Origin: Liolophura sinensis
Lineage: Eukaryota > Mollusca > Polyplacophora > Chitonida > Chitonidae
Assembly: GCF_032854445.1 (NCBI RefSeq)
Contig: NW_027017956.1
Location: 620,001 to 684,000 of the forward strand
DNA length: 64,000 nucleotides
Direction: 5' to 3'
The position numbers and the translations under genes were made by a program. The notes under the pieces were generated by a model. That model was not told the origin of the DNA. It was given only the letters and a program-made list of their open reading frames with translations, and searched no databases. This document shows positions 12,102 to 24,882 of the stretch, piece after piece; position 1 is the first letter of the stretch; each line of letters begins with the position of its first letter.

Positions 12102-13000
12102 GTAAGAATTATTTTTAGAATAAATCGCTTCCGAACTCTGGTATTTTCACCTTAGTTTAACTAAACGCCATCATATCGTATTTATGTTAATTACATGTAG
12201 TATTGTAATAGGCATGTTCTTAAGTCAAGTGGCCCTTTGTTAGACTGTTTAGCCTTTCAAAACGGAAACTACAGGTATGCATATTTAAGAGAACTTAAGT
12301 TTGTCCTTTTTTAAAACCATTTTCTTCATTCCTCAATGAAAAATACATGCATTGTTTCGCACCCCTATGTGCAGCGTACTGGCAATGGGCCAAATGTGTA
12401 GAATACGATATCTGTGAAATTAATCTGACTGCAATAAGATCAGAAAATTCGACCCCAATTCTTTGATGGTTTTCTCTACGGTTCTTCTATATCGGGACTA
12501 GTCTTGCTGACAATGGTAACTGATGCTCGTCGGCAGGTACACGTACGTTAATGAGATCAATAACTTTGTCTCTTTCTTTCAGGACAAATATGTAACTTAT
12601 TAAACTAACGGTTTTGACAGATAAATGTAACAGCTCTGTGATCTCATCATGTTAGAAATGAAATAAAAAATGCGATATAGACGTACTTGAGCTCCTAATA
12701 TGTTTTTTCCAGAGTGCTTACGGTGGACTTCGTTTGGATTCTGTGAGGGTTTTGATAGGTCTGTTATATGTTAATTGTGTATTACTGAAAACTCGCTCCA
12801 CTAACATTATATATACAAACATGTATGCTTAAAGCCTTCCTTTCACTAGGAAATAAAATAGCCTGAGTAGGAGCCTTGTCAGGTGGGGTTATGTATGGGA
12901 GGACTAAGGTTTGCCTGAAGTGAAAGACATAGGTACAGTAAATGGCGCAGAGACATACATGTCTTTACAGATAAATGTTATCTGATCGTCAGTTGCACAG
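12102..13000 (+). repeat. Unit 4 spacer, mosaic A-like 5' / B-like 3'
   Basis: The 5' part has ATTGTAATAGG and AAGTCAAGTGG (A) but CGGAAACTAC (B/C); the 3' part has AAAAAATGCG and TATATATACAAACATG (B). Private changes: TTCCGAACTC, GGTATTTTC, ATGTAGTATTG and CTATGTGCAG. This unit adjoins the non-array segment. Confidence 0.92.
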
Positions 13001-13416
13001 ACCGGCCCGGATAGCACAGTTGGTAGAGCGTCCGCTTCGGGACCGGTAGATCCAGGATCAATCCTTGGTCGAGTCACACCTAAGACTTTAAAAGAGGAAG
13101 TTGTGACTTCCTCGTTTGGCGTTCAGCATGAAGGGGGATAGTGCAACGACTGGTTGACCCGTTTCAGTATAATGGCTCGGGCGGGGCGGCTTACTTGCCT
13201 TCGGTAAGTCGTCTCAGTGATGCAGCACTAAATAAAAGAGCGGTGAAAATCCGTCCTGCAACAAGGAGGCACATTAAACGTGCATGCACCCTAATGATTC
13301 CTTCGTCGTCATATGACTGAAAAATTGTTGAGTACGACGTTAAACCCCAAGCACTCACTCACTCACTCAGTTGCACAGCGACATACATGTCTATACAGAA
13401 AAATGCTATCTGATCG
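12952..13416 (+). repeat. 37-bp imperfect direct repeat flanking the unit 4 SINE
   Basis: 12952-12988 and 13380-13416 both read GACATACATGTCT...CTATCTGATCG-like and differ at 3 of 37 positions. Without the SINE and one target-site copy they would lie 50 bp apart, so the SINE landed in or next to a small tandem duplication. In the other units only the left member is present. Confidence 0.8.
13001..13366 (+). mobile_element. Unit 4 SINE, 366 bp, lineage B
   Basis: Full-length B copy with four CACT units; target-site copies 12989-13000 and 13367-13378. It is the only unit SINE whose right flank is not the 41-bp array but continues as CGACATACATGTCTATACAG. Confidence 0.9.
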
Positions 13417-14090
13417 CAGTCAGTGTAAAATTCCTGACGGTGTTTACTGTGCAGCAGAGATTCAGGATGGTGCTTACTGTGTAGCAGAGTTTCAGGATGG
13501 TATTTACTGTGCAGCAGAGATTCAGGATGGTGTTTACGGTGCAACAGAGATTCAGTATGGTGTTAATTGATTTAATCAACGATTCAGGAAAACACAGTGA
13601 TCCAGGTTTAGAAGCTTCAGGTTATATTAATATCTTGAAGTAATGATACTGCGTTGCTTGAAACCATTTAAACATCCGAATTCCACTGACTCTGTCAACA
13701 CGCTGGATGAAAGAATATATTGGAGTGAAATCAGATAGAGAAACACATGATTTTCTATCGGCCTCACAACGTTTTACATTTAACTTACTTATTTAATTTT
13801 TGTTTGAGGAGGGCCTCAGTTACCGAGGGGGTCAGCACGCCATCGCCCTCTGTAATCCCACATGGAACACTGGGGTTAGAGCTGATTTCCTAGCTGGCAC
13901 CATCTTTTAAGTGCCAATATTGAGAAATGCCTTCTATTTCTTCTCAACGATCAACGGTACAAAGACGCAGTTTGGACCAAATACACGCTAAAAAGCTCAT
14001 CTTATCCCCACACATTATCCACACTAAATCTTTCATTTTTCCCCTCAGCTGAAATAGACTAAATCCAGTTAAAGAGACTCGTGTCTTATG
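13379..14090. other. Only non-array segment in the window (712 bp)
   Basis: Right flank of the unit 4 SINE: a 37-bp near-copy of the left flank, a 30-bp minisatellite, then about 520 bp (13567-14090) found nowhere else in the window. I recognise no gene, tRNA or transposon ends in it. The open frame 13313-13570 starts within the SINE and reads through the minisatellite because its period is a multiple of three; it lacks independent support. The segment has higher GC patches around 13805-13900 than the surrounding satellite. Confidence 0.85.
13431..13566 (+). repeat. 30-bp minisatellite, about 4.5 copies
   Basis: Four complete units, 13441-13470, 13471-13500, 13501-13530 and 13531-13560, with partial units on both sides. 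Each has the form TTACTGTGCAGCAGAG then TTCAGGATGG. Copies differ by one to four bases. Translated, it would give a ten-residue periodic peptide (QDGVYCAAEI-like) on the + strand, but no start context or conserved frame argues for coding. Confidence 0.9.
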
Positions 14091-16368
14091 ATAGCATGCT
14101 CAGTTACAAGATAAACATTGTAAACATTATATTATCACGCTCACTTACAAGGAAAACATTGTAATCATTATAATAGAAAGCTCAGTTACAAGATGAAAAT
14201 TGTAATCATAATAGCATGTTCAGTTACAAGATGAATATTGTAATCATTATAATAACATCATCAGTTACAAAATGAACATTGTATTCATTATATTAGCACG
14301 TTCAATTACAACATGAACATTGTAATCATTATAATAGCATGCTCAGTTACAAGATGAACATTGTAAACAGTATAATAGCGTGCCCATTTACAAAATGAAC
14401 ATTGTCATCATTATAATAGCATGCTAAGTTACAAGATGAACATTGTAATCATTATAAAAACATCATCAGTTACAAGGTGAACATTGTAATCAGTATAAAA
14501 GCATGCTCAGTTGCAAAATCAACATTGTAATCATTATAATAGCATGTTCAGTTACAAGGTGAACATTGTAATTATTATAAAAACATGCCCAGTTACAAGA
14601 TGAACATTGTAAAACTTCTAATAGCATGTTCAGTTACGAAGTGAACATTGTAATCATTATAATAGCATGCTCAGTTTCAAGATAAACATTGTAATCATTA
14701 TAGTATCATTTTCAGTTGCAAGATGAAGATTGTAATCGACATAATAGCATGTTCAGTTACAAGATGAACATTGTAATCATTGTAATAGCATGTTCAGTTA
14801 CAAAGTGAACATTGTAATCCTTATAATTGCATGTTCAGTTACAAGATGAACATTGTAATCATGATAAAAACATCATCAGTTGCAAGGTGAACATTGTAAT
14901 CAGTATACAAGCATGCTCAGTTGCAAATTGGACATTGTAATCATTACAATAGCATATTCAGTTACAAGGTGAACATTGTAATCATTATAATCAAGTGCTC
15001 AGTTACAAGGTGAACATTATAATCATTACAATAGCGTGCTCAGTTACAAGATGAACATTGTAATCATTATGAAAACATGCCCAGTTACAAGATGAACATT
15101 GTAATAGTTAAAATAGCATGATCAGTTACGAAGTGAACATTGTAATCATTATAATATCATTTTCAGTTGCAAGATAAACATTGTAATCAGTATACAAGCA
15201 TGCTCAGTTGCAAGATAAACATTGTAATCATTACATTAGCATATTCACTTACAAGATGAATATTGTAATCATTATAATAACATCATCAGTTACAAAGTAA
15301 ACATTGTATTCATTATATTAGCACGTTCAATTACAAGATGAACATTGTAATCATTATCAAAGCTTGTTCAGTTACAAGGTGAACATTGTAATCTTTATAA
15401 AAACATTCTCAGTTACAAGATGAACATTCTAATCATTATAATAGCATGTTCATTTACAAGGTGGACATTGTAAGTATAAAAGCATGCTCAGTTGCAAAAT
15501 GGACATTGTAATCATTACGTAAGCATATTTAGTTACAAGATGAATATTGTAATCATTATATAAACATCATCAGTTACAAAATGAACATTGTATTCATTAT
15601 ATTAGCACGTTCAATTACAGGATGAACATTGTAATCATTATAATATCATGCTCAATTGCAAGATAAAGATTGTAATCGACATAATAGCATGTTCAGTTAC
15701 AAGATGAACATTGTAATCATTGTAATAGCATGATCAGTTACAAAGTGAACATTGTAATCCTTATAATTGCATGTTCAGTTACAAGATGAACGTTGTAATC
15801 ATTATAAAAACATCATCAGTTCCTAGGTGAACATTGTAATCTGTATACAAGCATGCTCAGTTGCAAAATGGACATTGTAATCATTGCAATAGCATATTCA
15901 GTTACAAGATGAACATTGCAATCATTATAATAATGTGCTCAGTTACAAGGAGAACATTGAAATCATTACAATAGCGTGCTCAGTTACAAGGTGAACATTG
16001 TAATCATTATAAAAACATGCCCAGTTACAAGATGAACATTGTAATAGTTAAAATAGCATGCTCAAATACAAGATGAGCAATGTAATCATTATAATAGCAT
16101 GCTCAATTACAAGATGAAAATTGTAATTCGTATAATAGCATGCTCAGTTACAACATGAACATTGTAATCATTATAATAGCATGTTTAGTTACAAGATGAA
16201 CATTGTAATCAGTATAATAGCATGCTCAGTTACAAAATTAATATTTTAATTATTACACTAGTATGCCCAGTTACAAGATGAACATTGTAATCAGTATAAT
16301 AGCGTGCTCAGTTACAAGATGAGCAATGTAATCATTATAATAGCATGTTCAGTTACCAGATGAACATT
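14091..16368 (+). repeat. 41-bp array 4 with degenerate left edge
   Basis: The first three monomers next to the non-array DNA (14091-14210) are the most diverged seen: TATTATCACGC, AAGGAAAACATTG, ATAGAAAGCTC and a shortened GTAATCATAATAGC. From 14211 on, the array corresponds to 35117 onward at an offset of 20906 bp; from 15190 it also corresponds to the window start. CCTAGG at 15822-15827. Confidence 0.95.
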
Positions 16369-17267
16369 GTAAGAATTATTTTTAGAATAAATCGCTTCCA
16401 AACTCTGGTATATTCACCTTAGTTTAACTAAACGCCATCATATCGTATTTATGTTAATTACATGTAATATTGTAATAGGCATGTTCTTAAGTCAAGTGGC
16501 CCTTTGTTAGACTGTTTAGCCTTTCAAAACGAAAAATACAGGTATGCATATTTAAGAGAACTTAAGTTTGTCCTTTTTTAAAACCATTTTCTTCATTCCT
16601 CAATGAAAAATACATGCATTGTTTCGCACCCCTATTTGCAGCGTACTGGCAATGGGCCAAATGTGTAGAATACGATATCTGTAAAATTAATCTGACTGCA
16701 ATAAGATCAGAAAATTCGACCCCAATTCTTTGATGGTTTTCTCTACGGTTCTTCTATATCGGGACTAGTCTTGCTGACAATGGTAACTCATGCTCGTCGG
16801 CAGGTACACGTACGTTAATGAGATCAATAACTTTGTCTCTTTCTTTCAGGACAAATATGTAACTTATTAAACTAACGGTTTTGACAGATAAATGTTACAG
16901 CTCTGTGATCTCATCATGTTAGAAATGAAATAACAAATGCGATATAGACGTACTTGAGATCCTAATATTTTTTTTCCAGAGTGCTTACGGTGGACTTCGT
17001 TTGGATTCTGTGAGGGTTTTGATAGGTCTGTTATATGTTAATTGTGTATTACTGAAAACTCGCTCCACTAATATTATATGTACAAACATGTTTGCTTAAA
17101 GCCTTCCTTTCACTAGGAAATAAAATAGCCTGAGTAGGAGCCTTGTCAGGTGGGGTTATGTATGGGAGGACTAAGGTTTGCCTGAAGTGAAAGACATAGG
17201 TACAGTAAATGGCGCAGAGACATACATGTCTTTACAGATAAATGTTATCTGATCGTCAGTTGCACAG
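16369..17267 (+). repeat. Unit 5 spacer, lineage A
   Basis: A signals throughout. Differs from unit 1 by CTGTAAAATT and AACTCATGCTC, both shared with units 8, 10 and 13. Left target-site copy 17256-17267. Confidence 0.93.
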
Positions 17268-17628
17268 ACCGGCCCGGATAGCACAGTTGGTAGAGCGTCC
17301 GCTTCGGGACCGGTAGATCCAGGATCAATCCTTGGTCGAGTCACACCTAAGACTTTAAAAGAGGAAGTTGTAACTTCCTCGTTTGGCGTTCAGCATGAAA
17401 AGGATAGTGCAACGACTGGTTGACCCGTTTCAGCATAATGGCTCGGGCGGGGCGGCTTACTTGCCTTCGGTAAGTCGTCTCAGTGATGCAGCCCTAAATA
17501 AAAGAGCGGTGAAAATCCGTCCTGCAACAAGGAGGCACATTACACGTGCATGCACCCTAATGACTCCTTCATCGTCATATGACTGAAAAATTGTTGAGTA
17601 CGACGTTAAACCCCAAGCACTCACTCAC
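17268..17628 (+). mobile_element. Unit 5 SINE, 361 bp, lineage A
   Basis: GCCCTAAAT and GGATAGTG of lineage A; private changes ATGAAAAGGATAG and GACTCCTTCATCG. Three CACT units; target-site copies 17256-17267 and 17629-17640. Confidence 0.9.
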
Positions 17629-17640
17629 TCAGTTGCACAG

Positions 17641-19587
17641 CGACATACATACAAGATGAAGATTGTAATCGACATAATAGCTTGTTCAGTTACAAAATGA
17701 ACATTGTAATCATTGTAATAGCATGTTAAGTTACAAAGTGAACATTGTAATCCTGATAATTGCATGTTCAGTTACAAGATGAACATTGTAATCATTCTAA
17801 AAACATCATCAGTTGCAAGGTGAACATTGTAATCAGTATACAAGCATACTCAGTTGCAAAATGGACATTGTAATCATTACTTTAGCATATTCAGTTACAA
17901 GATGAACAATGTAATCATTATAATCATGTGCTCAGTTACAAGGTGAACATTGTAATCATTACAATAGCGTGCTCAGTTACAAGATGAACATTGTAATCAT
18001 TATAAAAACATGCCCAGTTACAAGATGAACATTGTAATAGTTAAAATAGCATGATCAGTTACGAAGTGAACATTGTAATCATTATAATAGCATGCTCAGT
18101 TGCAAGATAAACAATGTAATCATTATAATATCATTTTCAGTTACAAGATGAAGATTGTAATCGACATAATAGCATGTTCAGTTACAAGATGAACATTGTA
18201 ATCATTGTAATAGCATGTTCAGTTACAAAGTAAACATTGTAATCATTATAATAGCGTCAACGGTTACAAAATCACCATTGTAATTAATATAATAGCATGC
18301 TCAGTTACAAAATGAATATTTCAATCATTATATTAGCATATTTCATTACAAGATGAACATTGTAATCATTATTATAGCATATGTAGTTACAAGATGAACA
18401 TTGTAATCATTATCAAAACATCATCAGTTACAAGGTGAACATTGTAATCAGTATAAAAGCATGCTCAGTTGCAAAATGGATATTGTAATCATTACATTAG
18501 CATATTCACTTACAAGATGAACATTGTAATTATTATAATAATGTGCTCAGTTACAAGGTGAACAATGTAATCATTGTAATAGCATGTTCAGTTACAAAGT
18601 GAACATTGTAATCCTTATAATTGCATGTTTAGTTACAAGATGAACATTGTAATCATTATAAAAAGTAAACAGTTTCAAGGTGAACATTGTAATCAGTATA
18701 CAAGCATGCTCAGTTGCAAAATGGACATTGTAATCATTACATTAGCATATTCACTTACAAGATGAATATTGTAATCATTATAATAACATCATCAGTTACA
18801 ACATAAGCATTGTATTCATTATATTAGCTCGTTGACTTACAAGATAAACATTGTAATCATTATAAAACCATGTTCAGTTACAAGGTGAACATAGTAATCA
18901 TTTTAAAAACATGCTCAGTTGCAAGATGAAGATTGTAATCGACATAATAGCATGTTCAGTTACAAGATGAACATTGTAATCATTATAAAAACATCATCAG
19001 TTGCAAGGTGAACATTGTAATCAGTATACAAGCATGCTCAGTTGCAAGATAAACATTGTAATCATTACATTAGCATATTCACTTACAAGATGAATATTGT
19101 AATCATTATAATAACATCATCAGTTACAAAGTAAACATTGTATTCATTATATTAGCACGTTCAATTACAAGATGAACATTGTAATCATTATAAAAGCATG
19201 TTGAGTTACAAGGTGAACATTGTAATCTTTATAATAGCATGTTCAGTTACAAGGTGGACATTGTAAGTATAAAAGCATGCTCAGTTGCAAAATGGACATT
19301 GTAATCATTACATAAGCATATTCAGTTACAAGATGAATATTGTAATCATTATAATAACATCATCAGTTACAAAATGAACATTGTATTCATTATATTAGCA
19401 CGTTCAATTACAAGATGAACATTGTAATCATTATAATATCATGCTCAGTTGCAAGATGAAGATTGTAATCGACATAATAGCATGTTCAGTTACAAGATGA
19501 ACATTGTAAACATTGTATTAGCATGTTCAGTTACAAAGTGAACATTGTAATCATTATAATAGCATGTTCAGTTACCAGATGAACATT
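17641..19587 (+). repeat. 41-bp array 5, 1947 bp (A-to-B type)
   Basis: Same length and monomer order as the array at 2448-4394, with scattered substitutions such as AATCCTGATAATTG and ATAAAACCATG. No CCTAGG monomer. Confidence 0.96.
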
Positions 19588-20486
19588 GTAAGAATTATTT
19601 TTAGAATAAATCGCTTCCAAACTCTGGTATATTCACCTTAGTTTAACTAAACGCCATCATATCGTATTTATGTTAATTACATGTAATATTTTAATAGGCA
19701 TGTTCTTAAATCAAATGGCCCTTTGTTAGACTGTTTAGCCTTTCAAAACGGAAACTACAGGTATGCATATTTAAGAGAACTTATGTTTGTCCTTTTTTAA
19801 AACCATTTTCTTCATTCCTCAATGAAAAATACATGCATTGTTTGGCACCCCTATTTGCAGCGTTCTGGCAATGGGCCAAATGTGTAGAATACGATATCTG
19901 TGAAATTAATCTGACTGCAATAAAGTCAGAAAATTCGACCCCAATTCTTTGATGGTTTTCTCTACGGTTCTTCTATATCGGGACTAGTCTTGCTGACAAT
20001 GGTAACTGATGCTCGTCGGCAGGTACACGTACGTTAATGAGATCAATAACTTTGTCTCTTTCTTTCAGGACAAATATGTAACTTATTAAACTAACGGTTT
20101 TGACAGATAAATGTAACAGCTCTGTGATCTCATCATGTTAGAAATGAAATAACAAATGCGATATAGACGTACTTGAGCTCCTAATATGTTTTTTCCAGAG
20201 TGCTTACGGTGGACTTCGTTTGGATTCTGTGAGGGTTTTGATAGGTCTGTTATATGTTAATTGTGTATTACTGAAAACTCGCTCCACTAATATTATATGT
20301 ACAGACATGTTTGCTTAAAGCCTTCCTTTCACTAGGAAATAAAATAGCCTGAGTAGGAGCCTTGTCAGGTGGGGTTATGTATGGGAGGACTAAGGTTTGC
20401 CTGAAGTGAAAGACATAGGTACAGTAAATGGCGCAGAGACATACATGTCTTTACAGATAAATGTTATCTGATCGTCAGTTGCACAG
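19588..20486 (+). repeat. Unit 6 spacer, mosaic B 5' / C 3'
   Basis: B up to GCGTTCTGG and ATAAAGTCAG (ATTTTAATAGG, AAATCAAATGG, CTTATGTTTG), then non-B from TTTGATGG onward and clearly C at GTACAGACATG, although TTGTGTATTAC is not the C form. The switch lies near 19925-19950. Left target-site copy 20475-20486. Confidence 0.92.
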
Positions 20487-20834
20487 ACCGGCCCGGATAG
20501 CACAGTTGGTAGAGCGTCCGCTTCGGGACCGGTAGATCCAGGATCAATCCTTGGTCGAGTCACACCTAAGACTTTAAAAGACTTCGTTTGGCGTTCAGCA
20601 TGAAGGGTATAGTGCAACGACTGGTTGACCCGTTTCAGCATAATGGCTCGGGCGGGGCGGCTTACTTGCCTTCGGTAAGTCGTCTCAGTGATGCAGCACT
20701 AAATAAAAGAGCGGTGAAAATCCGTCCTGCAACAAGGAGGCACATTACACGTGCATGCACCCTAATGATTCCTTCGTCGTCATATGACTGAAAAATTGTT
20801 TAGATACGACGTTAAACCCCAAGCACTCACTCAC
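20487..20834 (+). mobile_element. Unit 6 SINE, 348 bp, hairpin deleted, lineage C
   Basis: C marks (AAGGGTATAG, TTGTTTAGATACG). 14 bp are missing at the hairpin: TTAAAAGACTTCG where other copies have TTAAAAGAGGAAG and the second arm. Target-site copies 20475-20486 and 20835-20846. Confidence 0.9.
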
Positions 20835-20846
20835 TCAGTTGCACAG

Positions 20847-23608
20847 CGACATACAAGATGAAGATTGTAATCGACATAATAGCATGTTCAGTTACAAAAT
20901 GAGCATTGTAATCATTGTAATAGCATGTTAAGTTACAAAGTGAACATTGTAATCCTTATAATTGCATGTTCAGTTACAAGATGAACATTGTAATCATTAT
21001 AAAAACATCATCAGTTGCAAGGTGAACATTGTAATCAGTATACAAGCATGCTCAGTTGCAAAATGGACATTGTAATCATTACAATAGCATATTCAGTTAC
21101 AAGATGAACATTGTAATCATTATAATCATGTGCTCAGTTACAAGGTGAACATTGTAATCATTATAAAAACATGCCCAGTTACAAGATGAACAATGTAATA
21201 GTTAAAATAGCATGATCAGTTACGAAGTGAACATTGTAATCATTATAATAGCATGCTCAGTTGCAAGATAAACATTGTAATCATTAAAATATCATTTTCA
21301 GTTACAAGATGAAGACTGTAATCGACATAATAGCATGTTCAGTTACAAGATGAACATTGTAATCATTGTAATAGCATGTTCAGTTACAAAGTAAACATTG
21401 TAATCATTATAATAGCGTCAACGGTTACAAAATCACCATTGTAATCAATATAATAGCATGCTCAGTTACAAAATGAATATTTCAATCATTATATTAGCAT
21501 ATTTCATTACAAGATGAACATTGTAATCATTATTATAGCATATGTAGTTACAAGATGAACATTGTAATCATTATAAAAACATCATCAGTTACAAGTGAAC
21601 ATTGTAATCAGTATAAAAGCATGCTCAGTTGCAAAATGGATATTGTAATCATTACATTAGCATATTCACTTACAAGATGAACATTGTAATTATTATAATA
21701 ATGTGCTCAGTTACAAGGTGAACAATGTAATCATTGTAAAAGCATGTTCAGTTACAAAGTGAACATTGTATTCCTTATAATTGCATGTTCACTTTCAAAG
21801 TGAACATTGTAATCATTATAAAAACATCATCAGTTGCAAAGTCAAAATTGTAATCAGTATACAAGCATGCTCAGTTGCAAAATGGACATTGTAATCATTA
21901 CAATAGCATATTCACTTACAAGATGAACATTGTAATCATTATAATAATGTGCTCAGTTACAAAGTGAACAATGTAATCATTGTGATAGCATCTTCAGTTA
22001 CAAAGTGAACATTGTAATCCTTATAATTGCATGTTCAGTTACAAGATGAACATTGTAATCATTATAAAAAGTAAACAGTTTCAAGGTGAACATTGTAATC
22101 AGTATACAAGCATGCTCAGTTGCAAAATGGACATTGTAATCATTACATTAGCATATTCATTTACAAGATGAATATTGTAATCATTATAATAACATCATCA
22201 GTTACAACATAAGCATTGTATTCATTATATTAGCTCGTTGACTTACAAGATAAACATTGTAATCATTATAAAAGCATGTTCAGTTACAAGGTGAACATAG
22301 TAATCATTTTAAAACCATGCTCAGTTGCAAGATGAAGATTGTAATCGACATAATAGCATGTTCAGTTACAAGATGAACATTGTAATCATTATAAAAACAT
22401 CATCAGTTGCAAGGTGAAAATTGTAATCAGTATACAAGCATGCTCAGTTGCAAGATAAACATTGTAATCATTACATTAGCATATTCACTTACAAGATGAA
22501 TATTGTAATCATTATAATAACATCATCAGTTACAAAGTAAACATTGTATTCATTATATTAGCACGTTCAATTACAAGATGAACATTGTAATCATTATAAA
22601 AGCATGTTCAGTTACAAGGTGAACATTGTAATCTTTATAAAATCATGCTCAGTTACAAGATGAACATTCTAATCATTATAATAGCATGTTCAGTTACAAG
22701 GTGGACATTGTAAGTATAAAAGCATGCTCAGTTGCAAAATGGACATTGTAATCATTACATAAGCATATTCAGTTACAAGATGAATATTGTAATCATTATA
22801 ATAACATCATCAGTTACAAAATGAACATTGTATTCAATATATTAGCACGTTCAATTACAAGATGAACATTGTAATCATTATAATATCATGCTCAGTTGCA
22901 AGATAAAGATTGTAATCGACATAATAGCATGTTCAGTTACAAGATGAACATTGTAATCATTGTAATAGCATGTTCAGTTACAAAGTGAACATTGTAATCC
23001 TTATAATTGCATGTTCAGTTACAAGATGAACGTTGTTATCATTATAAAAACATCATCAGTTCCTAGGTGAACATTGTAATCAGTATACAAGCATGCTCAG
23101 TTGCAAAATGGACATTGTAATCATTGCAATAGCATATTCAGTTACAAGATGAACATTGCAATCATTATAATAATGTGCTCAGTTACAAGGAGAACATTGA
23201 AATCATTACAATAGCGTGCTCAGTTACAAGGTGAACATTGTAATCATTATAAAAACATGCCCAGTTACAAGATGAACATTGTAATAGTTAAAATAGCATG
23301 CTCAAATACAAGATGAGCAATGTAATCATTATAATAGCATGCTCAATTACAAGATGAAAATTGTAATTCGTATAATAGCATGCTCAGTTACAACATGAAC
23401 ATTGTAATCATTATAATAGCATGTTCAGTTACAAGATGAACATTGTAATCAGTATAATAGCATGCTCAGTTACAAAATTAATATTTTAATTATTACACTA
23501 GTATGCCCAGTTACAAGATGAACATTGTAATCAGTATAATAGCGTGCTCAGTTACAAGATGAGCAATGTAATCATTATAATAGCATGTTCAGTTACCAGA
23601 TGAACATT
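20847..23608 (+). repeat. 41-bp array 6, 2762 bp
   Basis: C-type start (CGACATACAAG). CCTAGG monomer at 23062-23067, 547 bp before the next spacer. An AGTTACAAGTGAAC monomer near 21590 has lost one G. Confidence 0.95.
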
Positions 23609-24507
23609 GTAAGAATTATTTTTAGAATAAATCGCTTCCAAACTCTGGTATATTCACCTTAGTTTAACTAAACGCCATCATATCGTATTTATGTTAATTA
23701 CATGTAATATTGTAATAGGCATGTTCTTAAGTCAAATGGCCCTTTGTTAGACTGTTTAGCCTTTCAAAACGGAAACTACAGGTATGCATATTTAAGAGAA
23801 CTTAAGTTTGTCCTTTTTTAAAACCATTTTCTTCATTCCTCAATGAAAAATACATGCATTGTTTCGCACCCCTATTTGCAGCGTACTGGCAATGGGCCAA
23901 ATGTGTAGAATACGATATCTGTGAAATTAATCTGACTGCAATAAGATCAGAAAATTCGACCCCAATTCTTTGATGGTTTTCTCTGCGGTTTTTCTATATC
24001 GGGACTAGTCTTGCTGACAATGGTAACTGATGCTCGTCGGCAGGTACACGTACGTTAATGAGATCAATAACTTTGTCTCTTTCTTTCAGGACAAATATGT
24101 AACTTATTAAACTAACGGTTTTGACAGATAAATGTAACAGCTCTGTGATCTCATCATGTTAGAAATGAAATAACAAATGCGATATAGACGTACTTGAGCT
24201 CCTAATATGTTTTTTCCAGAGTGCTTACGGTGGACTTCGTTTGGATTCTGTGAGGGTTTTGATAGGTCTGTTATATGTTAATTGTGGATTACTGAAAACT
24301 CGCTCCACTAACATTATATATACAAACATGTATGCTTAAAGCCTTCCTTTCACTAGGAAATAAAATAGCCTGAGTAGGAGCCTTGTCAGGTGGGGTTATG
24401 TATGGGAGGACTAAGGTTTGCCTGAAGTGAAAGACATAGGTACAGTAAATGGCGCAGAGACATACATGTCTTTACAGATAAATGTTATCTGATCGTCAGT
24501 TGCACAG
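23609..24507 (+). repeat. Unit 7 spacer, mosaic C 5' / B 3' end
   Basis: C through TTGTGGATTAC, then B at TAACATTATATATACAAACATG, so the switch falls in the roughly 30 bp between 24287 and 24313. Private GGTTTTTCTATATC. Left target-site copy 24496-24507. Confidence 0.92.
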
Positions 24508-24870
24508 ACCGGCCCGGATAGCACAGTTGGTAGAGCGTCCGCTTCGGGACCGGTAGATCCAGGATCAATCCTTGGTCGAGTCACACCTAAGACTTTAAAA
24601 GAGGAAGTTGTGACTTCCTCGTTTGGCGTTCAGCATGAAGGGGGATAGTGCAACGACTGGTTGACCCGTTTCAGTATAATGGCTCGGGCGGGGCGGCTTA
24701 CTTGCCTTCGGTAAGTCGTCTCAGTTATGCAGCACTAAATAAAAGAGCGGTGAAAATCCGTCCTGCAACAAGGAGGCACATTAAACGTGCATGCACCCTA
24801 ATGATTCCTTCGTCGTCATATGACTGAAAAATTGTTTAGATACGACGTTAAACCCCAAGCACTCACTCAC
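24508..24870 (+). mobile_element. Unit 7 SINE, 363 bp, B body with C tail
   Basis: Body is B (GTGACTTCC, AAGGGGGATAG, ATTAAACGTGC) but the 3' end is C (TTGTTTAGATACG) and so is the following array start. With the C spacer upstream this gives a C-B-C patchwork. CAGTTATGCAG is shared only with unit 18. Target-site copies 24496-24507 and 24871-24882. Confidence 0.9.
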
Positions 24871-24882
24871 TCAGTTGCACAG

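Noticed and set aside
20390-20641. 83-codon open frame on the minus strand
   Set aside because: Antisense to spacer end and SINE; open only because the hairpin deletion in this copy changes the frame. No family resemblance seen.
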